This document shows positions 18,727 through 26,518 of a stretch of 64,000 bases of DNA, in pieces (within the stretch, counting starts at the first letter, position 1; each line of letters begins with the position of its first letter). Origin of the DNA: Dyadobacter luticola (GTDB lineage Bacteria > Bacteroidota > Bacteroidia > Cytophagales > Spirosomataceae); assembly GCF_005860805.1 (NCBI RefSeq), contig NZ_VCEJ01000002.1:1224375-1288374 (forward strand), written 5' to 3'. The translations under genes were made by a program, and so were the position numbers. The notes beneath the pieces are model-generated. The model made no database searches. It was not told the origin of the DNA and worked only from the letters and a program-made list of their open reading frames with translations.

Positions 18727-18770
18727 ATTTTGTCCCATCTTTTCCAATACTGAACAAAACAATCAAAAGT

Positions 18771-21700
18771 ATGAAAAAACACCGACACTTGTCCAGGCTA
18801 CTCTATCGGACCATGAGAATATCATTATACCAATTATTAATAGCCTTTATCTTCGCGAGTGTATCCGCTGCCGGTACGGTTGGCGCGCAGGATATCCTCA
18901 ACCAGCGGATCACCCTGCAAGTCAATAACCAGGAGATCAAAACGGTGCTGAACAAGCTTAACAAGCTGACGCAGATCAGGTTCACTTACAATTCGTCATT
19001 GATCCGCTCGCAGCAGAAGGTCTCTGTAAATGCAGTGGAACGTCCGCTGGCCGACGTGCTGGACGAGATTTTCAGGCCGATCAATATAAGCTATAAAATT
19101 GAAGGAAAACAAGTTGTGCTCACCAAAAGCACTGCCGAGCCCGGCAGTCTGATTCCGCTTCCGGTACACAACCCGTCCAACATTGACCGCACGATCAGCG
19201 GCAAGGTTTCGGACGAAAAAGGCCAGCCGCTACCGGGCGTGAGCGTGGTGGTAAAAGGCGGAAAAAACGGTACTGCAACGAATACAGAGGGCACTTACGA
19301 ACTTTCCGTGCCGGATGCGGGCGGCGTATTGGTTTTTTCCTACGTGGGTTACACACCCGAGGAAGTAGCACTGGGAAGCGCATCGACGTACGACCTGAGC
19401 ATGAAACCGGATGTAAGAAACCTGGAAATGGTCGTCGTGACGGCGCTGGGTATCAAGCGGGATGCGAAAAAATTGGGTTATTCTACTGCGACGGTCAATA
19501 CCGAAGAGCTGCAATCCAACCGTACTACCAACCTGGGAAACAGCTTGCAAGGAAAAGTGGCGGGTTTGAATGTGACGCCTCCCGCGAGTGGACCGGGCGG
19601 ATCCACGAAGATCCGTATACGCGGCCAGTCGTCTTTTGGCGGTAACAACTCCCCGCTGATCATCGTAAACGGTATCCCGATCAACAACAGCAGCGTATCG
19701 GCCGGTGGCTCGAACGGAAATGGTACCGGCAACCCTACCGGCGGTTCGTCCGATGCGGGTGATGGTTTGCAGAGTATCAACCAGGACGACATTGAGTCGA
19801 TGACGGTTTTGAAAGGTGCGGCAGCGGCTGCATTATACGGTTTTCGCGCAAAAGATGGAGCGATCATTATCACGACTAAAAGCGGCAGCAAAACGACTGG
19901 TATCGGCGTTGAACTCAACTCCAATTTCCAGGCGCAGCAGGCCCTTGATTTTACCGACTTTCAATATGAATATGGTCAGGGAGAATTTGGAAAACGGCCT
20001 ACCAACACGGCTGAGGCACAAAGCTCGGGTGTTTTTGCATTTGGTGAAAAACTCGATGGCAAGTCTACCCCGCAGTTTGACGGAAGTTCGCAGCCTTACA
20101 TTGCGCACAAAGACCGCATTAAAAAATTCTATCGCACGGGAACGAGCTTTACCAATTCTGTGGCGCTTTCGGGCGGGAACGAAAAAGGAAACTTTCGCCT
20201 GTCGTTTGCCAATACCGACGCAAATGCGATCATGCCCAACTCCGATTACCACAAGCGGATCTTCAACCTGGGTTTGAATTATAAATTCTCAAAAAGACTG
20301 TCTGCGCAGCTGAATGCCAACTATTCAAACGAATACAACAAGAATCCGCCGCAGATTGGTATCCAGGATATGAATGCGAATACAACGATTTATACCATGG
20401 CAACCAGCATCGACGCCGACTGGCTGAAAAACCGCAAAGATGCCAACGGAAACGAGATGCCGCTGGCGCGTTTTACCAACCGGAATAACCCCTACTGGGT
20501 AGCGTACGATCGTTTTGAGAATGTAAAGCGCGACCGGATTTTTGGAAATACCTCTGTACGATATGATTTTACGAGCTGGCTTTTTGTGCAGGGACGCATC
20601 GGGCAGGACTATTACACCCGTCCGTATAACTACAACCGGCCAACAGGTACGCGCTCGATCAGCGCGGTCACCACGGGCTTCAATGGTTATTACTACCAGG
20701 ATGTTTCCACTTTCCGCGAGCGCAATATGGACGTGCTTATCGGCGCCAACCGTACGTTCGGGGATTTCGGGATAGACATTACCCTGGGCGGCAACCAGAT
20801 GCTGCAGGTGAGCGACAATGTGTCCACAGCCGTAACCAACTTCTATGTCCGCGACCTTTACACCATTGCAAATGGTCAGGTGAAAACGCCGAATTACGGT
20901 TATAGCAAAAAGAAAGTTAACTCAATTTACGGCGCGGCTGAATTCTCTTACAAAGGCTTTTTGTTTGTGAATGTTACAGGAAGAAATGACTGGTTCTCAA
21001 CATTGAACCCACAGTCAAACAGCTACTTATATCCTTCGGTGAGCGGTAGCTTTGTGTTCAGTCAGGCATTTGCAAATGCACCAAACTGGCTGAATTACGG
21101 AAAACTCCGCGCTGCTTATGCGGAAGTGGGTGGCGATACGGACCCTTACTCAAACAACTTGTACTACGGTATCAATGCAAATCCTTTCAACGGGACAGCA
21201 TTGGGAAATTTACCTTCGACGGTCAGCCCGAATGCCAATTTGAGGCCGCTTAAAGTGAAAGAAACCGAGGTAGGTCTTGAAATTAAAACCTTTGACAGCC
21301 GCCTGAACCTGGATATGTCTTTGTACCGCAAAAATACGGTTGATGAAATCCTGAATGTGGACATTTCAAATGCTTCGGGTTTCAGCCAGACCAAAGTGAA
21401 TGTGGGTAAGCTGCGTAACCAGGGTGTTGAATTTCTCTTGACGATCGTGCCCGCACGCACCGACGGATTTACCTGGGAAACCAGTTTCAACGGAAGCTAC
21501 AACATTAGCAAGGTCATCGAGCTGGCAGCTGGCCAGCCACGATTTGACGTGGGTACCGGTGAATTTTTCGGGATCGTTTCTCATGAAGTCGGCAAGCCGC
21601 TGGCGTCGCTCCGGGGATTTGACTACAAAAGAGATGCACAAGGCCGGATCATTACTTCGGGTGGTTTGCCGCAGCAAGGTAACCTCACCACTTTCGGCAG

Positions 21701-22229
21701 CGCGATCCCGAAATGGGTCGGTGCGTGGGTGAACACATTTAACATTAAAGGCATCCGTATCGGCACGCAGATCGATTTCAAGGCGGGCAACAAAATCCTC
21801 TCCAACTCTAACCTGAACTTCCTGCGGGAAGGTTTGTCGAAACCATCGCTCGTGGGACGTGAAGGCGGCGTGCTGCTGGACGGCGTGAAAGCCGACGGCT
21901 CGCCCAATGATACCCGGGTGGAAGCAGAGCAGTTTTACACTTCTTACCGGAGCACTAACATGGCCTCGCCCTTTGTGTACAATGGTGCCTTTGTTAGATG
22001 GAGAAGCATCTCGCTTGGTTACGATCTTTCCCGTTTTGTTAAAGATAAAACCTTTATCAAAGGCCTGACAATTTCGGCGATGTGCAACAATGTATGGTTG
22101 ATCAAAAAATACATCGACAACCTGGATCCGGAAGCTCAGGTATCTGCATCAGACAACCTGCAAGGCATCGAAACCCACACCCTTCCGACTACCAGAAGCT
22201 ACGGGATCAATCTGAATGTTAAGCTATAA
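18771..22229 (+). CDS. SusC/RagA-type TonB-linked transporter with STN signalling domain
   Basis: A 1152-residue outer-membrane channel. After the signal peptide (about 1-40, SAAGTVGAQ) comes an STN domain (about 45-120: QRITLQVNNQEIKTVLNKL, DVLDEIFRPINISYKIEG), then a carboxypeptidase-like domain (about 140-220: TISGKVSDEKGQPLPGVSV), a TonB box region (about 222-232: MVVVTALGIKRD), a plug with IIITTKSG, and a barrel ending in NLNVKL. The plug has a long Ser/Gly/Asn-rich loop at about 310-330 (SVSAGGSNGNGTGNPTGGSS). The STN domain is what contacts FecR, so this transporter should also be the sensor for its own operon. SusD follows after 58 bases. Confidence 0.95.
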   Translation: MKKHRHLSRLLYRTMRISLYQLLIAFIFASVSAAGTVGAQDILNQRITLQVNNQEIKTVLNKLNKLTQIRFTYNSSLIRSQQKVSVNAVERPLADVLDEIFRPINISYKIEGKQVVLTKSTAEPGSLIPLPVHNPSNIDRTISGKVSDEKGQPLPGVSVVVKGGKNGTATNTEGTYELSVPDAGGVLVFSYVGYTPEEVALGSASTYDLSMKPDVRNLEMVVVTALGIKRDAKKLGYSTATVNTEELQSNRTTNLGNSLQGKVAGLNVTPPASGPGGSTKIRIRGQSSFGGNNSPLIIVNGIPINNSSVSAGGSNGNGTGNPTGGSSDAGDGLQSINQDDIESMTVLKGAAAAALYGFRAKDGAIIITTKSGSKTTGIGVELNSNFQAQQALDFTDFQYEYGQGEFGKRPTNTAEAQSSGVFAFGEKLDGKSTPQFDGSSQPYIAHKDRIKKFYRTGTSFTNSVALSGGNEKGNFRLSFANTDANAIMPNSDYHKRIFNLGLNYKFSKRLSAQLNANYSNEYNKNPPQIGIQDMNANTTIYTMATSIDADWLKNRKDANGNEMPLARFTNRNNPYWVAYDRFENVKRDRIFGNTSVRYDFTSWLFVQGRIGQDYYTRPYNYNRPTGTRSISAVTTGFNGYYYQDVSTFRERNMDVLIGANRTFGDFGIDITLGGNQMLQVSDNVSTAVTNFYVRDLYTIANGQVKTPNYGYSKKKVNSIYGAAEFSYKGFLFVNVTGRNDWFSTLNPQSNSYLYPSVSGSFVFSQAFANAPNWLNYGKLRAAYAEVGGDTDPYSNNLYYGINANPFNGTALGNLPSTVSPNANLRPLKVKETEVGLEIKTFDSRLNLDMSLYRKNTVDEILNVDISNASGFSQTKVNVGKLRNQGVEFLLTIVPARTDGFTWETSFNGSYNISKVIELAAGQPRFDVGTGEFFGIVSHEVGKPLASLRGFDYKRDAQGRIITSGGLPQQGNLTTFGSAIPKWVGAWVNTFNIKGIRIGTQIDFKAGNKILSNSNLNFLREGLSKPSLVGREGGVLLDGVKADGSPNDTRVEAEQFYTSYRSTNMASPFVYNGAFVRWRSISLGYDLSRFVKDKTFIKGLTISAMCNNVWLIKKYIDNLDPEAQVSASDNLQGIETHTLPTTRSYGINLNVKL

Positions 22230-22287
22230 GAGAAGTTATTCACTCATTCCCCGTTCCACGGCTCATCCATCATTCAATTATTGATTT

Positions 22288-23820
22288 ATGAAAAAAGCAC
22301 TCATATACTTTACAAGCATCGCCATCCTCGCCGGGGCCACTTCCTGCGATAAGGGTTTTGAAGATGTCAACGTAAACCCGGTCCAGGCTACGAGCATTGA
22401 TCCGATCTATCTTTTTTCCAATGCGGAATTTTCGTCGGCGATCGCGACACAGAATTACCAGCTGCAAATTGTACAGCAGATCAACACGCCATTTACGGGT
22501 GTGGTGGAAGGCGGTAACCACAATGTGGTTTCTGATCCGAATTCGAATGCCAACTTTAACTCACTGTACCTGCAAAATGGCCCGGTGAACCTGCTGACGA
22601 CGGTGATTGCGCAGACGAAAGATGTACCTGCGCGCTCCAATCTGTACAATATGTCGCGGGTATGGAAAGCTTACGTCTTTATGGTTTTGGTCGATACTTA
22701 TGGTGACGTACCTTATTTCGAGGCTGGAAAGGCATTTCTGGAAGGAATTAACCTGCCTAAATACGATGACCAGAAGCTGATCTACGATGACATTCTGAAA
22801 GAATTGGTAGAAGGTACCAAAGGCCTGGACGCAACCAAAGCAATAGAAACCGGTGACCTGTTTTTCAAAGGCAACATTGCACAGTGGAAAAAGCTGGGTA
22901 ACTCCCTCCTCCTGCGTGCGGCGATGCGCTATTCCAAAATCGATCAGGCAAAAGCGAAACAATACGTGGCGATTGCGGTGGATCCGGCTAACGGAGGCTT
23001 ACAAAGCTCCAATGCAGATAATGCTTACATCGCATTCAACAGCACATTCAACCACCCGCTCGCGGGCTACTTTCAGGGAACAGAGCGCGGGAATGTTTAT
23101 ATGGGAAAAGCGTTTATCGATTTCCTCAAAACTACGGCTGATCCAAGGCTGAAATACATTGCTGTCAAATACGAAGCGCCGGGAAATCCGCTCGCGACTG
23201 TCGGTGCAGAAGACACCAACCCGGCTAACCAGGAAGGGATGCCTTATGGTTACAATGAATCCACCATCACGGCGATCCCGGGCTTCCCCGGAAAAATCGG
23301 TTCTGCATTCAAATATTCACAGATCAACCGCAGGACTGTCGGCAAGATCGATGCGCCGGAGTTTTTCATCACCTATTCCCAAACTTCCCTCCTGCTGGCA
23401 GAAGCCGTGCAGCGTGGTTGGGCAACCGGCGATGTGAAGGCTTTGTATGAAGCTGGCGTAAAGGCACATATGTCGCAGCTAGCTACTTACGATGTTTCTG
23501 CCACGATCCCGGAAGCTACGCAGACGGCTTATCTGGCTGCAAATCCGTTTGTTGCGGCCAAAGCTTTGGAGCAGATCAACAACCAATACTGGGTTTCATC
23601 TTTTTTGAATGGCTCTGAGGCCTGGGCGAACTTCCGCAGGAGCGGTTTTCCAACACTTCCGATCAACAATTACCCGGGTAAAGATCCTTCGGTGAAAGAC
23701 TTTATCAAGAGATTGGTTTATCCGGTTCGTGAGCGTTCCGTGAACGAAGCAAATTACAAGGAAGCCATCGCCAGAATGGGCCCTGATGAACTGGGAACGC
23801 CCATTTTCTGGGATAAATAA
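22288..23820 (+). CDS. SusD/RagB-type nutrient-binding lipoprotein
   Basis: A 510-residue SusD homologue with lipobox ATSC (Cys20) and family segments FEDVNVNPVQATSIDP, YKAYVFMVLVDTYGDVPYFEAG-like (here WKAYVFMVLVDTYGDVPYFE) and the C-terminal RRLVYPVRERSVNEANYKEA. It is the surface partner of the STN-SusC just upstream and belongs to the same transcription unit. The RraA-like gene follows after 29 bases, which ties import to the exported enzymes. Confidence 0.94.
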   Translation: MKKALIYFTSIAILAGATSCDKGFEDVNVNPVQATSIDPIYLFSNAEFSSAIATQNYQLQIVQQINTPFTGVVEGGNHNVVSDPNSNANFNSLYLQNGPVNLLTTVIAQTKDVPARSNLYNMSRVWKAYVFMVLVDTYGDVPYFEAGKAFLEGINLPKYDDQKLIYDDILKELVEGTKGLDATKAIETGDLFFKGNIAQWKKLGNSLLLRAAMRYSKIDQAKAKQYVAIAVDPANGGLQSSNADNAYIAFNSTFNHPLAGYFQGTERGNVYMGKAFIDFLKTTADPRLKYIAVKYEAPGNPLATVGAEDTNPANQEGMPYGYNESTITAIPGFPGKIGSAFKYSQINRRTVGKIDAPEFFITYSQTSLLLAEAVQRGWATGDVKALYEAGVKAHMSQLATYDVSATIPEATQTAYLAANPFVAAKALEQINNQYWVSSFLNGSEAWANFRRSGFPTLPINNYPGKDPSVKDFIKRLVYPVRERSVNEANYKEAIARMGPDELGTPIFWDK

Positions 23821-23849
23821 GCATTTCACTAACCCTTAATTTTTCTTTT

Positions 23850-24782
23850 ATGCTTAAACAAAGTTTGCTTGCCGGGGCGATGGTAGTGCTGGGTGCCGCC
23901 GCCCAGGCACAGTCCATCTCCCCCACGCCCGACCAGATCAAAGCCTATACCTCGGCCTGGAAAGGGGAACGTTCCGCAGATGGACGCCCGCGTGTGTCGG
24001 ACGCGATCCTGGCGCGGCTCAAAAACATTTCCATGGAAGAAGCCTGGGGTGTTTTGCGTAATAAGGGGTATAACAACCAGTTTGAAGGCGACTGGCAGCT
24101 GATCCACTCCGACAGCGTGATGACCGGCCGGGTAGTCACCGCCCAATATGTGCCCCTCCGCCCCGATCTGGCTGATCTGGTAAAAGAAACCGGTAAGAAG
24201 GAAGGCCGCGTGCAAACCGGCGGCACCAACTCCTGGCCGATCGACGTGCTGAAAGAAGGCGATGTATACGTGGCCGACGGCTATGGCAAAATTGCCGACG
24301 GAACATTGATCGGGGATAATCTCGGAAACTCCATTTACGCCAAATCCAAGCGCGGTGTAATCTTTTACGGGTCGGTGCGCGACGTGGAAGGTTTGAGCGA
24401 AATCAAGGGTTTTAATGCGTGGACAAAAGGAAATGATCCTTCCTACATTCAGCAAATGATGCTTTTCAACATCAACACGCCCATCCGCATCGGCCGCGCG
24501 ACGGTAATGCCCGGCGATGTGGTATTAGCAAAAAAGTACGGCACCATTTTCATCCCGGCACATTTGGTAGAAGACCTGGTACTTACCTCGGAAGTAACTG
24601 CCTTGCGTGACGAATTCGGTCATTTACGCTTACGCGAAGGAAAATACACGCCTGGTGAAATCGACACCAAATGGTCGGACGTGATCCAGAAGGATTTTCT
24701 GAACTGGGTAAATCATTATCCAGGCAAGCTGCCGATGACGAAGAAGGAGTTGGATGATTATTTGAAAGATAGAAATTACTAA
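23850..24782 (+). CDS. Exported RraA/HMG-CHA aldolase-family protein
   Basis: A 310-residue member of the RraA-like fold, which includes 4-hydroxy-4-methyl-2-oxoglutarate/4-carboxy-4-hydroxy-2-oxoadipate aldolases and the RNase E inhibitor RraA. Seen: DVYVADGYGKIADGTLIGDN, the metal/pyruvate-site pair Arg177-Asp178 in GSVRDVEGL, and MPGDVVLAKKYGTIFIPAHL. Residues 1-20 (MLKQSLLAGAMVVLGAAAQA) form a clear Sec signal, unusual because most family members are cytoplasmic. The canonical 'DG' before 'xxRD' is 'YG' here. The best reading is a periplasmic lyase or aldolase that releases pyruvate from a 2-keto acid, working with the dehydratase-like gene downstream. The exact reaction is not determined. 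Older labels such as dimethylmenaquinone methyltransferase are misnomers. Confidence 0.78.
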   Translation: MLKQSLLAGAMVVLGAAAQAQSISPTPDQIKAYTSAWKGERSADGRPRVSDAILARLKNISMEEAWGVLRNKGYNNQFEGDWQLIHSDSVMTGRVVTAQYVPLRPDLADLVKETGKKEGRVQTGGTNSWPIDVLKEGDVYVADGYGKIADGTLIGDNLGNSIYAKSKRGVIFYGSVRDVEGLSEIKGFNAWTKGNDPSYIQQMMLFNINTPIRIGRATVMPGDVVLAKKYGTIFIPAHLVEDLVLTSEVTALRDEFGHLRLREGKYTPGEIDTKWSDVIQKDFLNWVNHYPGKLPMTKKELDDYLKDRNY

Positions 24783-24786
24783 TAAT

Positions 24787-24883
24787 GTCATGCTGAGCGG
24801 AGTCGAAGCACGTTTCTGGCTCGGCACAACGCCTTTTGCACAGTGCCAAGCCAGAAACGCGCTTCGACTCCGCTCAGCGTGAC
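24787..24883. repeat. Long near-perfect hairpin, probable interspersed palindromic element
   Basis: Two 41-base arms (24787-24827 and 24843-24883) are complementary at 38 positions and enclose a 15-base loop. The outer part carries the words GTCATGCTGAGCGGAGTCG and CGACTCCGCTCAGCGTGAC, which I recognise as a widespread intergenic repeat of Bacteroidota and other bacteria. It lies between the RraA-like and dehydratase genes, where it could act as an mRNA-stabilising or attenuating hairpin. No second copy is seen in this window. Confidence 0.85.
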
Positions 24884-24919
24884 AAAGTCAACAAAAAACA
24901 TTATTTAAAAGAAATTTAT

Positions 24920-26404
24920 ATGAAAAGCATTCTAACCCAAATTATTTCAGAAAACAAGAAGGTCGAACAAGCCGAAAAAGCAGCTGCCCTTGCCGAAATT
25001 AATGCGCCTTCGACCAAAGACAGCCGCAGGAACTTCTTGCGGAAAACGGCCGTGGGCGGGATGGCGCTGGGGGGTTTTATGGCGATGTCGCAGGAGGATA
25101 CCATTGCACAGGCTACTTCCAAAGTGAACCGGGCTTCGAAACCTTCGGAGCTGAAAATTACGGACTTACGGTATTGCATTGTGCAGAATGTGGGCCGCAC
25201 ACCGATTATCCGGATCGATACGAATCAGGGCATTTATGGCCTGGGCGAAGTGCGGGACGGGGCTGACGAGCGTTATGCCTTGTTTTTGAAAAGCCACTTA
25301 CTGGGACAAAACCCCTGCAATGTTGAAATGCTTTTTAAATCCATCAAACAATTTGGCTACCACGGTAGGCAGGCTGGCGGGGTTTGCGGGGTGGAGATGG
25401 CACTTTGGGACCTTTGTGGTAAGGCTTATGGTGTTCCTTGCTGGCAGCTGCTGGGCGGACGGTACCGGGACAAGGTGAGATTGTATGCCGATACGCCTGA
25501 GTTTGAAGACCTCAGTGAGTTTAAACAAAAAATCAAATTCCGTACAGTGGACCAAGGTTATACCTGGCTGAAAATGGACGTTTCCATCGGAATGCTGCGG
25601 AATAAGGAAAACAGCGTGGTGAACAACAAAGTCTGGGGCGGCGGATTCTCGCAGTGGGCTGGGGACTACAATTCCTACGCAAACACCAAACACCCTTTTA
25701 CCGCCATTCAGATCACTCCGAAAGGGCTGGATGAAATGGCGAAAGTGGTGGAAGACGTCCGCAATGCAGTAGGTTATGAAATCCCGCTTTCTACCGATCA
25801 TTACGGCCATTTTGACTTAAACAACGGAATCCGTCTAGGCAAAGCGCTCGATAAATACCGCCTCGCGTGGCTGGAAGATATGGTGCCCTGGGAATATACC
25901 GACCAGTGGAAAACAATTTCCGACGCGCTGGAAACACCGACATTGACCGGCGAGGACATTTTCCTGAAAGAGGGTTTCAAAGACCTGATCATGAAACGCG
26001 CGGTAGACATTATCCACCCGGATCTGGCTTCGTCAGGTGGTTTGCTGGAAACCAAACGCATCGGTGACTTTGCCGAAGACCATGGTATTGCGATGGCGAT
26101 GCACTTTGCCGGAACGCCGGTGAGCTTCATGGCCAATGTTCACTGCGCGGCCGCCACGCAAAACTTCCTTGCACTGGAACACCATTCGGTGGATGTGCCC
26201 TGGTGGGAAAGTCTGGTGAAAACCACTGACGGTCGCAAGCTGATCGACAAAGGTTACGCGCCGGTGCCCCTGGAAGCGCCGGGACTCGGCATCGAGCTCG
26301 TAGACGAGGAAGTGAAAAAGCATTTGAACACGAAGGACAAAAGCTACTTCGCCCCCACGCCCGACTGGAACGAAAAACGCTCGCACGACCGGCTTTGGAG
26401 TTAA
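24920..26404 (+). CDS. Tat-exported mandelate racemase/muconate lactonizing (enolase) superfamily dehydratase-like enzyme
   Basis: A 494-residue enolase-superfamily enzyme. I chose the ATG at 24920; a longer in-frame start at 24836 would run through the palindromic repeat. A twin-arginine signal is seen at about 35-62 (SRRNFLRKT then a hydrophobic Gly/Ala/Met stretch). Metal ligands fit Asp293, Glu319 and Glu345, and the general base His395 lies in AMHFAG. The spacings 26/26/50 are those of galactonate and mannonate dehydratases. The usual Asp-x-His catalytic pair reads DHYGH, with Tyr at the position after next. Likely role: dehydration of a sugar acid to a 2-keto-3-deoxy acid, outside the cytoplasm. 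Substrate unknown. It ends the sigma-FecR-SusCD-RraA unit. Confidence 0.85.
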   Translation: MKSILTQIISENKKVEQAEKAAALAEINAPSTKDSRRNFLRKTAVGGMALGGFMAMSQEDTIAQATSKVNRASKPSELKITDLRYCIVQNVGRTPIIRIDTNQGIYGLGEVRDGADERYALFLKSHLLGQNPCNVEMLFKSIKQFGYHGRQAGGVCGVEMALWDLCGKAYGVPCWQLLGGRYRDKVRLYADTPEFEDLSEFKQKIKFRTVDQGYTWLKMDVSIGMLRNKENSVVNNKVWGGGFSQWAGDYNSYANTKHPFTAIQITPKGLDEMAKVVEDVRNAVGYEIPLSTDHYGHFDLNNGIRLGKALDKYRLAWLEDMVPWEYTDQWKTISDALETPTLTGEDIFLKEGFKDLIMKRAVDIIHPDLASSGGLLETKRIGDFAEDHGIAMAMHFAGTPVSFMANVHCAAATQNFLALEHHSVDVPWWESLVKTTDGRKLIDKGYAPVPLEAPGLGIELVDEEVKKHLNTKDKSYFAPTPDWNEKRSHDRLWS

Positions 26405-26415
26405 ATTTATGCGTT

Positions 26416-26448
26416 GGAACGGGCAGATTAATACGGTCTGCACGTTCC
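26416..26448 (+). terminator. Hairpin after the dehydratase gene
   Basis: A 12-base stem with one mismatch (26416-26427 and 26437-26448), 9-base loop, 12 bases past the stop. There is no T-tract, so it may be a mRNA 3' stabiliser or a factor-assisted terminator. Confidence 0.4.
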
Positions 26449-26518
26449 TGCATTACGCTTATTTAACTTGCCAGGCCAACTTTAATTAAGTACTTTGCAT
26501 TCTTCACTCTGATAAGTA

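Noticed and set aside
24836..24919. Longer start for the enolase-superfamily enzyme
   Set aside because: The extra 28 residues would be translated from the right arm of the palindromic repeat (giving a spurious FDSAQRD-type peptide). The ATG at 24920 leaves a proper Tat signal.
26467..26497. Possible promoter of the antiporter gene (TTG, 23 bases, TTTG)
   Set aside because: The -33 spacing fits, but the -7 word reads GTACTTTG and lacks the TA of TAnnTTTG, so the evidence is too weak to list.
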